Under the pieces are notes generated by a model. It made no database searches, had not been told where the DNA came from, and was given only the letters and a program-made list of their open reading frames with translations. Shown here one piece after another: positions 20,076-30,689 of a stretch of 64,000 bases of DNA. The DNA comes from an uncultured Pelagimonas sp. (GTDB lineage: Bacteria > Pseudomonadota > Alphaproteobacteria > Rhodobacterales > Rhodobacteraceae), in assembly GCA_947497905.1 (NCBI GenBank), contig CANMIH010000005.1:62001-126000 (forward strand), written 5' to 3'. A program made the position numbers and the translations under genes. The first letter of the stretch is position 1. Every line of letters starts with the position of its first letter.

Positions 20076-21383
20076 ATGCCCAGTGATTACAGAGCACGAT
20101 TAGACAAGCTGCATTACGCAGATTTTGACGATCGTCCCTCTTTTGTTTTACGCCACCTGTGCATTGTCGTCGCAGCCACTGTGCTGTTTTTGGCAACTGG
20201 TGATCCAACTGCCCCTATCTGGGCAATCATCTATGCGGCTTTGCAAGTTTTGCACTTTGCGGCCTCGACCTCCCCTAAGACCGGTTCAGTGTCGGCACTA
20301 CGGTTCTATGCGGCTTTATCACTCTACGGCCTTACAATCGCGTGCTTTGTCACTCTGCCGCTCAAGCTCATCCTTCATCCAGATCCGATTTATCACCTGA
20401 CCTCGGCCATTGGTCTCGCAGGGGCAGGCTTTTACTTTATTCAACGGCATGACCCCGGTCGTGATGTTGCGGTCATGGATGGTTCGATGTTCAGCCTCAC
20501 TCTGATTGTCGTCAACGTCCAATTGTGGCCGATGTTTTCAGATACCATCGATCGTGTCGCCTTTGGCTTGGTCTGTACCATGGCGATTTTGTTCTATGTG
20601 CGCGCCTTAGTTGGCAACTATCAGCGTCAAAGCGCCATTCGCGACGCTGAAAACCGCTATGCCCATGCCCAAAAAGCACGCGCGCTAAATCAATTTGTTG
20701 GCGGTGTCGCCCATGAGTTCAACAATCACCTCACCGCCATCTTGGGCAATCTGGAACTGTTTGAACTTCTGTCAGATCAATCTGAACGGCGTGAAGCGCT
20801 TGGCAATTGTCGCGAAGCCGCATCACGGTCCGCTTTGATCGTGAAACAACTGGTGGCCTCAAGCGGTCGCACGCGTCTTGCTCCCAAAGAAATCGACTTT
20901 GCCACCCTCACGCGTCAGCTTGGCCCTGTGCTCCGCACTATGCTGAGCGAGAATGTCACCCTGACCCTACCCGCGGCGGCAACCCCCGTAACGGGATATG
21001 TCGATCAGGACGCTTTGGAAACATGTCTGGTACAACTTGTTCTCAATGCACAGGACGCCGGAGGGCCAGAGGCCCGCATTGCCATATCGTCAGGGCGTTA
21101 TCCCGACGGCTTCACCCATTCGCCGGCTCTCGAGGCGCCCGCACCTCATGTCTATCTCTGCGTTGAGGACGATGGGCCAGGCGTCGAAGATCACGTGCTG
21201 CCGCTCCTCCCCGAGCCGTTTTTCACGACGAAAAACACAGGGGACGGGCCGGGACTGGGGTTATCCGCCGTACAGGGGTTTGCCAAACAATCCGGAGGCA
21301 TGCTCACGCTGTCCAAGAGCGAGTTAGGAGGTCTGCGAGCCTGCATCATCCTCCCCGAGCGGGCTCACTCTTCGGGTTCCTGA
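20076..21383 (+). CDS. Membrane sensor histidine kinase (orphan)
   Basis: A 435-residue two-component sensor. The N-terminal half (about 25-178) is a block of six or so hydrophobic helices with no obvious periplasmic sensor. The dimerisation helix has the phosphorylated H213 in VAHEFNNHLTAI, followed by an ATPase domain with N-box LVLNAQDAGG, G1 DDGPG and G2 GPGLGLSAVQG. No response regulator lies next to it, so the partner is elsewhere. The ATG at 20076 is preferred over a TTG 12 bases upstream. Its 3' end overlaps that of ccmE by 19 bases on the opposite strand. Confidence 0.87.
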   Translation: MPSDYRARLDKLHYADFDDRPSFVLRHLCIVVAATVLFLATGDPTAPIWAIIYAALQVLHFAASTSPKTGSVSALRFYAALSLYGLTIACFVTLPLKLILHPDPIYHLTSAIGLAGAGFYFIQRHDPGRDVAVMDGSMFSLTLIVVNVQLWPMFSDTIDRVAFGLVCTMAILFYVRALVGNYQRQSAIRDAENRYAHAQKARALNQFVGGVAHEFNNHLTAILGNLELFELLSDQSERREALGNCREAASRSALIVKQLVASSGRTRLAPKEIDFATLTRQLGPVLRTMLSENVTLTLPAAATPVTGYVDQDALETCLVQLVLNAQDAGGPEARIAISSGRYPDGFTHSPALEAPAPHVYLCVEDDGPGVEDHVLPLLPEPFFTTKNTGDGPGLGLSAVQGFAKQSGGMLTLSKSELGGLRACIILPERAHSSGS

Positions 21384-21814
21384 TAGACACCCTGCTCTTT
21401 CAGAGCATCGACAACCTCTTTGGGCATATAGGTTTCGTCGTGTTTGGCGAGAACCTCAGAGGCCTCAAACACACCGTTGACATAGCGCCCCGTGGCGACG
21501 GTGCCCTGATTTTCTTCAAACAGATCTGGAAGAACACCTTTGAAGACAACCGGCAAGGTTGCTCCGCCATCGGTGACACTGAAATGGATCTCTGTCCCCG
21601 CACCGCGCAGCAAAGACCCCTCTTCAACGAGCCCACCAATCCGAAACACTTCGTTGGGGGCGGGTGGTGCTTCCATCACCTGTGAGGGCGAGCGAAAGAG
21701 ATTGATCCCGTCTTTCATGGCGATCCCGATCAGAACCGTTGAAACGGTCAAGGCCACAGCCGCCAGCGCGACCACTTGAATGCGGCGTTTCTTTTTCAAC
21801 GATTTGAGCGCCAT
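21365..21814 (-). CDS. ccmE: Cytochrome c maturation haem chaperone CcmE
   Basis: A 149-residue membrane-anchored periplasmic protein that holds haem covalently before transfer to apocytochrome c. An N-terminal anchor (about 11-32), an OB-fold domain, and the haem-binding motif AKHDETYMP with H125 and Y129 are present. The length fits the family. It stands apart from other ccm genes here. It is convergent with, and overlaps, the histidine kinase gene. Confidence 0.95.
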   Translation of the reverse strand: MALKSLKKKRRIQVVALAAVALTVSTVLIGIAMKDGINLFRSPSQVMEAPPAPNEVFRIGGLVEEGSLLRGAGTEIHFSVTDGGATLPVVFKGVLPDLFEENQGTVATGRYVNGVFEASEVLAKHDETYMPKEVVDALKEQGVYQEPEE

Positions 21815-21924
21815 CTGTGGGCCTTTCCTGCAGAGTACACGGCCTATATAGGGCCTAGAACCGGGTCAGGTCTACCTGCCGCGCCAGCGTGCCGCAGTCT
21901 TTGACATGGCGCAAAAGGCGCGGA

Positions 21925-22821
21925 TCATCGACAATCCAGAATTACGATACCTGAATGCTTGGATTTGTGTTCCGGTTCGACATGGATGGTAACCTGAACA
22001 TCCGCGATCTCATCCTCAAGCGCGCGCTCAATGCGGTCACAGATTTCGTGAGAATCAAACACTGTCATGTCGCCCGGGACAACCAGATGGAACTCGATAA
22101 AAACAATGCTGGCCGCCTGACGCGTCTTGAGATCATGCGCTTCGACGGCCCCATCCGCATGGTCTGAAATGATCTGACGGATGGTGACCAGCACGGGTTT
22201 GGGGACAGATTCGTCCATTAGCCCGTTCAGAGACCCGATAATCACCCGCGATCCGGAAATCAGGATATGAACCGCCACCACCGCCGCCAGAACCGCATCC
22301 AATACCCATAGATCTGTGCCCCAGGCGACCAGCACACCTGTCACAATCCCCATAGAGGAAATGACATCAGACCAGAGATGTTTGCCATCCGCCACCAAAG
22401 CTGGCGATCGGAGCTTATGCCCCTGTCTGACCAGAACCCAGGCCCAGCCCCCGTTGATCAGGGTCGCCACACCGTTGATCAAAAGCCCCTCAAGGGGCGC
22501 AGCAATCGGTTGAGGATCGAAATAGCCGACATAGGCTTCACGCAGAATAAAGAAGGCCGCGATGATGATCAGCACACCTTCAAGAACCGCACTAAAGTAT
22601 TCGGCCTTGTGATGTCCGAAGGGATGGTTTTCATCCGCAGGCAGCGCGGCGATTTTGATGGCGATCAACGCCGCAAGAGCCGTTGCCAGATTGACGATGC
22701 TTTCCAGAGCATCCGACAGTAGCGCCACAGACCCGGTGGTCCACCATGCAAAGCTCTTGAGCGCCAAAACCACAAGTCCAACCAACAGGCTCGTCGCAGC
22801 TATTTTCATCGGCGAGAGCAT
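21925..22821 (-). CDS. Cation diffusion facilitator (CDF) metal exporter
   Basis: A 298-residue inner-membrane antiporter exporting divalent metals (Zn, Fe, Mn or Cd; not resolvable). Six helices occupy the first 200 residues. Metal motifs SDALESIVN in helix 2 and HLWSD in helix 5 are seen, with FGHHKAEY after helix 2. A C-terminal cytoplasmic domain (about 205-290) with EFHLVVPG and VTIHVEPE ends the protein. The ATG at 22821 has AGGAG six bases upstream; a GTG one codon earlier is possible. Confidence 0.9.
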   Translation of the reverse strand: MLSPMKIAATSLLVGLVVLALKSFAWWTTGSVALLSDALESIVNLATALAALIAIKIAALPADENHPFGHHKAEYFSAVLEGVLIIIAAFFILREAYVGYFDPQPIAAPLEGLLINGVATLINGGWAWVLVRQGHKLRSPALVADGKHLWSDVISSMGIVTGVLVAWGTDLWVLDAVLAAVVAVHILISGSRVIIGSLNGLMDESVPKPVLVTIRQIISDHADGAVEAHDLKTRQAASIVFIEFHLVVPGDMTVFDSHEICDRIERALEDEIADVQVTIHVEPEHKSKHSGIVILDCR

Positions 22822-22921
22822 CACGGTCTCCTAGAATACGGTCATCTGCCTTTCTGGCATCAAACCTTTAAAGAATGGCGCATAGCTACATGAGGGATGC
22901 CCAAGCCAGAGCTGGACGCAA

Positions 22922-22943
22922 CAGACCGCTCTAGAGCGGTCTG
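22922..22943 (-). terminator. Palindromic hairpin after argC
   Basis: A perfect 22-bp palindrome (arms CAGACCGCTCT and its complement) 27 bases beyond the argC stop. Without a spacer it would fold with a small loop. There is no T run, so it may end or protect the argC transcript. Confidence 0.5.
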
Positions 22944-22969
22944 CCGAGGGGCCAAAGGCCAAGTCCGGT

Positions 22970-23998
22970 TCAGGGGAAGCAGGGGGCGAGCATCAGACCC
23001 GCTGTTTCCTCTTCGCCCAGCATCAGGTTGGCGTTTTGTAGCGCCTGTCCGGAGGAGCCTTTGGTCAGGTTGTCCAAGGCCGCGACAACAATGGCGCGTC
23101 CGGAAATCCGATCACCTACCACACCGATATGACAGAAGTTCGAGCCCCGCACGTGTTGGGTGCCCGGCGTCGCTCCAAACGGCAGCACCTCAACAAAGGG
23201 CTCATCAGCATAGGCAGCGACCAGAGCATCATAAACCGCCTGCGCCTCACCTTTGACATAGCTTGTCGCGAGAATACCCCGGTTGAACGGGCCAAGATGC
23301 GGGGTGAACTGGATCTTCACCTCACGCCCTGCCAGTGCGCTGAACTCCTGATCAAACTCGCCCAGATGGCGATGCGTACCACCCACCGCATAGGCGATGC
23401 TGCCTTCGCTGGCCTCGGCGTGCAGCAGGTTTTCTTTCAAAGACCGGCCCGCGCCACTGACACCACATTGCAGATCGAGAATAATCTCGTCGAGATCGAT
23501 CACTCCTGCCTCAATCAGTGGCCGCAGGATGTACTGACCTGTTGCAGCGTTACAGCCGGTACCGGCCACAAGACGCGCGTCTTTGATCTCATCGCGGTAG
23601 AACTCGGTCAGCCCATAGACTGCCTCACCCTGCATCTCGACCGCGCTATGTGCGTTGCCATACCATTTCTCATATTCGGCCGGATCCCGCAGCCTGAAGT
23701 CCGCAGAGAGATCAACGATCTTCACCGTCTTGGGCAGTTTGGAAATCACCTCTTGGCTGGTTTTATGCGGCAGGGCGCAGAAACACAGATCAATCTGGTC
23801 GTAATCAATCTGCTCCCAGGTCACGAGATCTGGCAGATCGAGATGGCGCAGATGCGGAAAGACCGACGCCATGGACATGCCTGCTTTAGAATTGGCCGCC
23901 AACGCTTTGATTTCAAACGAAGGGTGCGTGGAGATCAGCCGGATAAGTTCCGCCCCGGTATAGCCCGAAGCGCCGATGATGGCGATGGATTTGGTCAT
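22970..23998 (-). CDS. argC: N-acetyl-gamma-glutamyl-phosphate reductase
   Basis: A 342-residue NADPH-dependent enzyme of arginine biosynthesis that reduces N-acetylglutamyl phosphate to the semialdehyde. The nucleotide-binding loop [14 protein letters not shown] is at residues 7-20. The catalytic C149 lies in AGTGCNAATG, and the substrate-binding [10 protein letters not shown] follows. The length fits the long ArgC type. The gene is monocistronic: a terminator of murI lies upstream and a palindrome downstream. Confidence 0.96.
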   Translation of the reverse strand: MTKSIAIIGASGYTGAELIRLISTHPSFEIKALAANSKAGMSMASVFPHLRHLDLPDLVTWEQIDYDQIDLCFCALPHKTSQEVISKLPKTVKIVDLSADFRLRDPAEYEKWYGNAHSAVEMQGEAVYGLTEFYRDEIKDARLVAGTGCNAATGQYILRPLIEAGVIDLDEIILDLQCGVSGAGRSLKENLLHAEASEGSIAYAVGGTHRHLGEFDQEFSALAGREVKIQFTPHLGPFNRGILATSYVKGEAQAVYDALVAAYADEPFVEVLPFGATPGTQHVRGSNFCHIGVVGDRISGRAIVVAALDNLTKGSSGQALQNANLMLGEEETAGLMLAPCFP

Positions 23999-24186
23999 GA
24001 TGAACCCTAAGATATGTGGGAGGTGTCACAAGGACACGGATCAGAAATTTGGAAAATACAAGGCCCTGTGCTGCCTTGTCGGGCAGGCACCTTATCGTCG
24101 CAGCAATGGGGTTGCGCGGAACATGGGCGTCCTCCTGTTTCGCCTCATATACGCCGCAAGAGGCCGGGGATCAATGAAAATTGAAA

Positions 24187-24212
24187 AACCCGCCCTTTTG
24201 CAAAGGCGGGTT
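24187..24212 (-). terminator. Terminator of murI
   Basis: An AACCCGCC / GGCGGGTT stem with a 10-base loop 27 bases after the murI stop. On the minus strand the stem is followed by TTCAATTTTCA, a moderate T stretch. The rest of the 240-base murI-argC spacer holds only the argC leader and no clear gene. Confidence 0.75.
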
Positions 24213-24238
24213 CGAAATTTTTTGGGATTTCACGTTAG

Positions 24239-25051
24239 TTAGGCCGCCTGAAACTTGATCTCGCGTTTCAAGAATTGTGTCGCATGCATCGACACTTTTT
24301 CCGGTGTGCCTGTGGTCAAAAACTGGCTCTCAGTACCCGGTCCCACCATGTGGGGATGGCGGGTCAGATAATCCGCCAGCGATTCTGCCACCAGATTGGC
24401 CTGTGAATAGACCTTCACAGTCTCCCCCAGAGCCTCCTGGAACACATCATGCATCAGCGGGTAATGCGTACAGCCCAGAATGGCGGCTTCTGGCGTGGGC
24501 ATCTTGCGCTTGAGCGCGTCGACGTGACTGCGCACCAAAGCATCCGCGAGGATCATGTCCCCCTCTTCGATCGCATCAACCAGACCACCACAAGCCTGCG
24601 CTTCGACGTCTACGCCAATCGCGCGAAAGGCCAGTTCGCGTTGAAACGCCCGGCTGCGCACGGTGGCCGGTGTGGCAAAAAGTGCAACATGCTGAACCGC
24701 CACTTCGCGCGGTGGCGAATTATCCCCCCAGTTGCGTTCGGTCATGGCCTCGATCAGCGGCACAAAGACCCCCAGCACCCGTTTGTCTTTCGGGATCCAG
24801 CTTTCCTGCATCCGACGTAGCGCCGCCGCAGAGGCGGTGTTGCAGGCCAAGATCACCAGATCACAGCCCGCATCCCACAGGCGCTCAACCGCAGCGGTGG
24901 TCAGATTATAGACGTCATCCGCATCGCGCACCCCGTAAGGCGCGTGGCTGTTGTCGCCAAAATACACAAACGGCACATCAGGCAACCGTTTGCTCACCGC
25001 ATCCAAAACCGTCAGGCCACCCAGACCTGAATCAAACACACCTACTGCCAT
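24239..25051 (-). CDS. murI: Glutamate racemase
   Basis: A 270-residue cofactor-independent racemase making D-glutamate for peptidoglycan. The phosphate-like loop [12 protein letters not shown] is at 5-16 and SHAPYG at 35-40. The two catalytic cysteines are C70 in ILACNTAS and C194 in ILGCTHYP. The family length is matched. It is 27 bases downstream of the acyltransferase gene on the same strand, possibly in one unit with it. Confidence 0.96.
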   Translation of the reverse strand: MAVGVFDSGLGGLTVLDAVSKRLPDVPFVYFGDNSHAPYGVRDADDVYNLTTAAVERLWDAGCDLVILACNTASAAALRRMQESWIPKDKRVLGVFVPLIEAMTERNWGDNSPPREVAVQHVALFATPATVRSRAFQRELAFRAIGVDVEAQACGGLVDAIEEGDMILADALVRSHVDALKRKMPTPEAAILGCTHYPLMHDVFQEALGETVKVYSQANLVAESLADYLTRHPHMVGPGTESQFLTTGTPEKVSMHATQFLKREIKFQAA

Positions 25052-25077
25052 CGCCTTTGCCCCTTTTGGCCACCCTG

Positions 25078-25959
25078 TTAGTGGCGGGATTTATGCTTGT
25101 CCTCAAACTCGAACCCGTAGTCATATGACTTTAACGGGGATGGGGACAACTCATACGTAGCTTTGCGCAGGAAATCCATCAACTCGCGCGTGTCTGTGGC
25201 GCGTCGGTCAATTTCCGCCCGAGGGATGGGCGCACCCACAGAAATCCGCACCGGTGTATCGACGCGTTTTTTGAACTCTTTGATCAGCAAGCCCATCCGC
25301 AGAGTGTAATGCAGGTGGCTGGCGACCTGAAACAGGCGCGAGGTGTGGCCGTCGAAGTAGATCGGCACCACAACCGCATCCGATTTTGCGATCATACGAG
25401 CCGTAAAGCCGCGCCAGCCCGGATCCATCGGCGGGCCAAAAGGCTTCTCCGCGGTTGAGACAGTGCCACCGGGAAAAATACCGATACAGCCGCCCTGCCC
25501 CAGATAGTTCAGCGCCTCTTTGCGGGTGCTCAGGTTTTGTTTCACCGCCTCTTTGGTTTCATCAAATGAAATCGGCAGGATAACCTTGTTGATGTCTTCA
25601 GCTTTGCGAAACACCTGATGCGCCAGAATGCGGAAATCACCCCGCACTTCTGACAAGATATGCCCAAGCATCAACCCATCAAGAATTCCGTATGGGTGGT
25701 TGGCGATCACAATCACCGGTTTGTCGCGCGGGATGTTGTCGAGCGAACCTTTGACCACCTCAAGGCTGAGCCCGTAACGCTCGACCATAACACTCCAAAA
25801 ATCACGCCCCGCAGCGACATCTTTTTCATAGCCGCGCGCCCGTTTGATCAACCCTAGCCGCCCTGTGGTGTTTTCCATAAGCTTGATCATCATGCGACCG
25901 GGCCGTGTTGCGGCGGAATGCGCATAGGAAATATCGCGAGCAATGTGACGCGCGTTCAT
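25078..25959 (-). CDS. Lysophospholipid acyltransferase (PlsC/hemolysin-type)
   Basis: A 293-residue membrane-associated acyltransferase. The active-site motif NHPYGILDG has an HX5D rather than the classic HX4D spacing, and FPGGTVST corresponds to the family's EGTR block, followed by VPIYFDG. This arrangement resembles the ornithine-lipid/hemolysin-type acyltransferases (OlsA-like) more than standard PlsC. The start MNARHIARD has GGAG ten bases upstream; a longer reading adds 71 unlikely residues. The lipid substrate is unknown. Confidence 0.85.
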   Translation of the reverse strand: MNARHIARDISYAHSAATRPGRMMIKLMENTTGRLGLIKRARGYEKDVAAGRDFWSVMVERYGLSLEVVKGSLDNIPRDKPVIVIANHPYGILDGLMLGHILSEVRGDFRILAHQVFRKAEDINKVILPISFDETKEAVKQNLSTRKEALNYLGQGGCIGIFPGGTVSTAEKPFGPPMDPGWRGFTARMIAKSDAVVVPIYFDGHTSRLFQVASHLHYTLRMGLLIKEFKKRVDTPVRISVGAPIPRAEIDRRATDTRELMDFLRKATYELSPSPLKSYDYGFEFEDKHKSRH

Positions 25960-26086
25960 TCGGATCGTTCTCCAGTGTCGTCTCGGGATCAGCGGCCCCG
26001 CAAATATGGCAGTTGCGTAACAGTTAGATGACATCAAGTCCAAGCTTCGCCCCGGCGGCAAAGAGACGCCGGGGGTGCCATTTACA

Positions 26087-29000
26087 TTACTCCGCCGCCA
26101 GTTTTGAGCCCCCGCGCCCCGCGCGCAGCACCGCCAAAATCTCTTCCCGGCGCTTGGCCGCTTTGGCTTCATTCGCCAGTTTCACCGGACCAAACCCTCT
26201 GATCTGCAAGGGCAGTTCCGCCAGCGCCGCGAGCGCACCCGCATCAACCTCATCCGCTTTGGGCAGCCACTCGGCCATGTCCGCCTCATACTGTTTGGTC
26301 AACGCGCGTTCCATGCGCCGTTCAACTGTACGCCCAAAGACATCCAGCGGCGTGCCGCGCAGCCCTTTCATACGCGACAGCACTCGGAACCAGCGCATCA
26401 TGCCGGGACCGTATTGTTTTTTCTCCGGTCGGCCATTTGGCCCTTCTTTGGTCAGCATCGGTGGCGCCAGATGAAAGGTCAGTCCAAAATCACCGTCAAA
26501 GGCCTCGCGGGCTTTTTCTTCGGTCTGCAGCAACAGGCGCGCGACTTCATATTCATCCTTATATGACAATAGCTTATGATAGCCTTTTGAGACGGATTCG
26601 CGCAGAGTTTCATCGCCAATTCCATCAACCAGCTTGCGATAGCGTTTGGCCAGTCGCTTACCCTGATACTCAACAAGATGCGCCTCCCGGAAGGCGACTT
26701 TATCAAATAGCGATTTTGGCAGTTCAACAACCTTTGGCGCCGCCATGTCGGCTGCGGCCTCGGGATAAAGCACAGCCCAACGGCCAACTTCAAAGGCCCG
26801 CTGATTGCGCTCGACCGCTGCGCCGTTGAGTTCAATCGCCGCCATAATGGCCTCATGGCTAAGCGGCACCAGCCCCCGCTGCCAGGCTGCGCCGAGGATC
26901 ATAATGTTGGAGAAAATCGAATCTCCCATAACCGCCTTGGCCAGATCAGAGGCATCAAACAGGGCAACCCGATCTTGCAATCTTGCTTGAAGTGCAAGCT
27001 GCAACCTATCGGAAGGCAAAGAGAATTCCGTATCGCGGGTAAAATCACCAGTGATGATCTCGTGACTGTTGACCACAGCCCCGGTCACACCGGTTTTGGT
27101 CAATCCCAGGGTTTTCGACCCGGCAGAAACTACAAGGTCCCCACCAATCAAGGCATGGGCCTCACCGGTTGCCACGCGCACGGCGCTGATGTCATCGGGC
27201 GCATTGGCAAGACGCAGATGGATATGCACCGCGCCGCCCTTTTGGGCGAGCCCCGCCATCTCCATCATGCCGGCGCCCTTGCCATCAATCTGAGCGGCCT
27301 GAGCCAGAACGGCGCCAATGGTGACAACGCCGGTGCCACCCACGCCCGTGATCACCATATTCCAGGTGCCATCGATCTCTGGCAAATCAGGCGCGGCCAT
27401 ATCGGGAAGATCAAGCGTCTTGGTCGCGGCCTTCTTGATCTTTGCCCCGCTCACGGTCACGAAGGACGGGCAGAACCCATTGAGACAGGAAAAATCCTTG
27501 TTACAGCTCGACTGGTCAATCGCACGTTTGCGCCCCAGCTCGGTCTCAACCGGCACAATCGACACACAGTTCGACTGGACCCCGCAATCCCCACAGCCTT
27601 CACAGATGTCGGTGTTGATGAACACGCGCTTATCCGGGTCCGGGAAATTGCCCCGTTTGCGGCGGCGGCGCTTTTCGGCGGCACAGGTCTGGATGTAGAG
27701 GATCACCGAAACACCTTCGACCTCTGTCATGCGGTTTTGCACCTGCGGAAGCTCGGCCCGTTCATGCGTGGTCACGCCATTGGGGAAACTGCTTAGATCC
27801 ACCTCTTCTTTTTCGTCATAGACCACAGCAAGGGTTTTCACCCCCATAGCCATAACCTCGGCGGCAATGCGTTGCGGGCTCAGCCCCCCTTCGTTGGTCT
27901 GACCACCGGTCATCGCCACCGCATCGTTGAAGAGGATTTTGTAGGTGATTGTGGTGTCCGAGGCCAAGGCCGCCCGGATCGCCTGAACGCCGGAATGGTT
28001 ATAGGTGCCATCGCCCAGGTTCTGGAACACATGTTTGGTGTTCGAAAACGGTGCTTCGCCAATCCAGTTCGCGCCTTCACCACCCATATGGGTAAAGCCA
28101 CTGGTTTCCCGGTCCATCCACTGCACCATGTAGTGACAGCCAATCCCGGCATAGGCGCGGCTGCCCTCCGGAACTTTGGTCGAACTGTTGTGCGGACATC
28201 CCGAGCAGAAATAGGGCAGACGCGCCGCCAGATCTTCGGCATTGTCGGCCCGGGTGGCTTCGTCCAATTGGGTCAGACCGGCTTTGATCCCATCAGTGCC
28301 GCGTCCTTCCTCAATCAGAATGTCACCCAGTTTGCGAGCAATCCAGATCGGATCAAGCGCGCCGCGTGTCGGGAAAAGCTCTTCCCGGCCCGGTGCTCCA
28401 AAGCCCTCTTTGTACCAGCCGTAAACCCGTCGTCCCCGACGGTCATCAAATATCGCCTCTTTGACCTGCACCTCGATCAGCTTGCGCTTTTCTTCAATGA
28501 TCACAATCAGATCAAGCCCCTCGGCCCAATCGGTAAAGCCGCGCATATCGAGCGGGAAAGTCTGCCCGACCTTATAGGTGGTGAGGCCAAGCCGTTCGGC
28601 CTCGGCCTCATCAATGCCCAACAAAGACAGCGCATGCACTAGATCCAGCCAGTTTTTGCCAGCGGCAACGAAACCGATCTTGGCCCCCGGTCGCCCCCAA
28701 ACGCGTTTGTCGATCTTATTGGCATGGGCAAAGGCTTCGGCGGCAAAGCGTTTGTGGTCAATCATGCGCGCCTCTTGCGCATGGGGTGTGTCGCCCAGAC
28801 GGATGTTCAGCCCGCCTTCTGGCATATCGAACTCAGGGGTGACAAACTGCATCCGGTCCGGCGAGGCATCCACAACGGCCGTGGCCTCAACCGTGTCTTT
28901 CATGGTTTTCAGGCCCACCCAGACGCCGGCAAAGCGCGACAAAGCATACCCATAAAGCCCATAGTCGATCACTTCCTGCACACCGGCAGGGGAAACGACG

Positions 29001-29506
29001 GGCATATAGGCATCAACAAGGGCCCATTCGGACTGATGCAGCACGGTTGAGCTTTCACCGGTGTGGTCATCGCCCATGGCCATCAGAACCCCGCCATTTT
29101 GCGAGGTCCCTGCCATATTGGCATGGCGCATTACGTCGCCGGTGCGATCTACGCCCGGCCCTTTGCCGTACCAAAGCCCAAAGACGCCATCAAACTTACC
29201 TTCCCCCCGCAACTCGGCCTGCTGGCTTCCCCAAAGCGCGGTGGCGGCGAGGTCTTCGTTCAGACCTTCTTCGAATTTCACATCAGCGGCGTGCAAGAAC
29301 TTTTCGGCGCGGCGCATCTGCATGTCGACCGCCCCAAGAGGCGACCCGCGATAGCCCGTCACAAACCCCGCAGTGTCCAACCCTGCCTGCCGGTCACGTT
29401 CTTTTTGCATCAACATCAGGCGCACAAGGGCCTGCGTTCCGTTCAAAAGAACGTGGTCTTTTTCCAGATCAAACCGGTCATTCAGAGTTATCTGCTGCTT
29501 GGTCAT
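26087..29506 (-). CDS. Indolepyruvate ferredoxin oxidoreductase, fused alpha-beta
   Basis: An 1139-residue cytoplasmic thiamine-diphosphate enzyme that decarboxylates aryl-2-oxoacids from aromatic amino acid breakdown to acyl-CoA. The N-terminal pyrimidine-binding domain (GYRGSPLGAVD), the thiamine-binding domain with GIGCHYMVQW and GEGANW, an iron-sulfur region CEGCGDCGVQSNC near residue 640, and a C-terminal gamma domain with ITGVGGTGVVTIG are in one chain. In archaea these are separate IorA and IorB; the fused form is common in Proteobacteria. GGAGG precedes the ATG. A divergent LysR gene lies upstream. Confidence 0.93.
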   Translation of the reverse strand: MTKQQITLNDRFDLEKDHVLLNGTQALVRLMLMQKERDRQAGLDTAGFVTGYRGSPLGAVDMQMRRAEKFLHAADVKFEEGLNEDLAATALWGSQQAELRGEGKFDGVFGLWYGKGPGVDRTGDVMRHANMAGTSQNGGVLMAMGDDHTGESSTVLHQSEWALVDAYMPVVSPAGVQEVIDYGLYGYALSRFAGVWVGLKTMKDTVEATAVVDASPDRMQFVTPEFDMPEGGLNIRLGDTPHAQEARMIDHKRFAAEAFAHANKIDKRVWGRPGAKIGFVAAGKNWLDLVHALSLLGIDEAEAERLGLTTYKVGQTFPLDMRGFTDWAEGLDLIVIIEEKRKLIEVQVKEAIFDDRRGRRVYGWYKEGFGAPGREELFPTRGALDPIWIARKLGDILIEEGRGTDGIKAGLTQLDEATRADNAEDLAARLPYFCSGCPHNSSTKVPEGSRAYAGIGCHYMVQWMDRETSGFTHMGGEGANWIGEAPFSNTKHVFQNLGDGTYNHSGVQAIRAALASDTTITYKILFNDAVAMTGGQTNEGGLSPQRIAAEVMAMGVKTLAVVYDEKEEVDLSSFPNGVTTHERAELPQVQNRMTEVEGVSVILYIQTCAAEKRRRRKRGNFPDPDKRVFINTDICEGCGDCGVQSNCVSIVPVETELGRKRAIDQSSCNKDFSCLNGFCPSFVTVSGAKIKKAATKTLDLPDMAAPDLPEIDGTWNMVITGVGGTGVVTIGAVLAQAAQIDGKGAGMMEMAGLAQKGGAVHIHLRLANAPDDISAVRVATGEAHALIGGDLVVSAGSKTLGLTKTGVTGAVVNSHEIITGDFTRDTEFSLPSDRLQLALQARLQDRVALFDASDLAKAVMGDSIFSNIMILGAAWQRGLVPLSHEAIMAAIELNGAAVERNQRAFEVGRWAVLYPEAAADMAAPKVVELPKSLFDKVAFREAHLVEYQGKRLAKRYRKLVDGIGDETLRESVSKGYHKLLSYKDEYEVARLLLQTEEKAREAFDGDFGLTFHLAPPMLTKEGPNGRPEKKQYGPGMMRWFRVLSRMKGLRGTPLDVFGRTVERRMERALTKQYEADMAEWLPKADEVDAGALAALAELPLQIRGFGPVKLANEAKAAKRREEILAVLRAGRGGSKLAAE

Positions 29507-29670
29507 ACGTGCCTCCCTCGCCGCCTTCGCGTAGTATAGCGCAACATTAGGTCACAATTGCTGACCTGAACAGGGATATTTTTGTGATTTTGTCATGTTA
29601 CGTTATGCTCCTTTGCGGATTAGACGTGTATGCTAAGCTCACCGCGCAACCAGGACTGAAAGCTGCCACC

Positions 29671-30594
29671 ATGGATTGGGACAAACTACGAATTTTTCAC
29701 GCTGTCGCCGATGCGGGCAGCCTGACACATGCGGGTGATTCACTTCATCTGTCGCAATCTGCTGTGTCACGACAGATCCGGGCGCTGGAAGAATCTCTCA
29801 AAACCACGCTGTTTCACAGGCATGCCCGCGGTTTGATCCTGACCGAACAGGGCGAGCTGTTGTTTGACGCCACCCGCGCCATGACCAAACGCATCGAGGC
29901 GGCCACCGCGCGCATTCATGACAGCGAGGAAGAGGTCTTTGGAGAGTTGCGTGTCACAACGACTCATGGGTTTGGCGCCATCTGGCTCGCACCTCGCCTG
30001 ACAAAGTTCTATGAAAAATATCCGGACCTGAACATTGACCTGATGTTGGAAGAACGTGTTCTTGACTTGCCCATGCGTGAGGCAGACGTGGCCATTCGTA
30101 TGAAAGAGCCAAGCCAGGCCGATCTGGTGCGCAAGCGCCTGATGTCGGTGCGCATGCGCATGTATGCCAGCCCAGAGTATCTGGCGGAACACGGCACCCC
30201 TCAAGACATGAACGAAATGCGCAATCACCGCCTGATTTGCCAAAACACCAACTCGGCGCAGGTCGCCGCAGGCATGCAATTGACCCAGCTGCTTTTGGCC
30301 TCTGACATGCAGGGCTCTTTGAAGGTGAACAATTACTTTGGCGTACTTCAGGCGGTCGCGGCAAATTTGGGCATTGGCATTCTACCCGACTACATCGTAC
30401 GCGATTACCCCTCGGTTGTACGGGTTCTGCCTGATGTAGAATCGGTCGAAGTGCCCGTTTTTCTGGCATATCCAGAAGAATTGCGCCAATCCAAGCGTGT
30501 AGCGGCCTTCCGCGACTTTGTTCAGGAAGAAATCATGATGCATCGCAGGTCCTTGAGAGAGATGGACGGCACGCAAACACAACCCCTGCGGTAA
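29671..30594 (+). CDS. LysR-family transcriptional regulator
   Basis: A 307-residue regulator. The N-terminal helix-turn-helix MDWDKLRIFHAVADAGSLTHAGDSLHLSQSAVSRQ region covers about 1-60, followed by an effector domain. It is divergent from the indolepyruvate oxidoreductase gene with a 164-base spacer, so it may control that gene, though no clear dyad stands out. The ATG at 29671 fits the family; a longer reading adds 29 residues. The stop is followed by the candidate small RNA. Confidence 0.9.
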   Translation: MDWDKLRIFHAVADAGSLTHAGDSLHLSQSAVSRQIRALEESLKTTLFHRHARGLILTEQGELLFDATRAMTKRIEAATARIHDSEEEVFGELRVTTTHGFGAIWLAPRLTKFYEKYPDLNIDLMLEERVLDLPMREADVAIRMKEPSQADLVRKRLMSVRMRMYASPEYLAEHGTPQDMNEMRNHRLICQNTNSAQVAAGMQLTQLLLASDMQGSLKVNNYFGVLQAVAANLGIGILPDYIVRDYPSVVRVLPDVESVEVPVFLAYPEELRQSKRVAAFRDFVQEEIMMHRRSLREMDGTQTQPLR

Positions 30595-30689
30595 AAGGTC
30601 CTTGTGGTATGCACGTCACGCATAGCGGAAATGCTGCAGCTGCGATGTGTTTTACCTTGATCGACTCTGGGGTGATACCATATTCGGCA

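Noticed and set aside
24000-24238. A small gene or riboswitch upstream of argC
   Set aside because: One short plus-strand frame exists but overlaps the argC start and has no ribosome site; the hairpins are short and imperfect except the murI terminator.
26855-28642. Two plus-strand frames (about 313 and 256 codons) opposite the indolepyruvate oxidoreductase gene
   Set aside because: Both are antisense to a strongly conserved enzyme and show no plausible domain.
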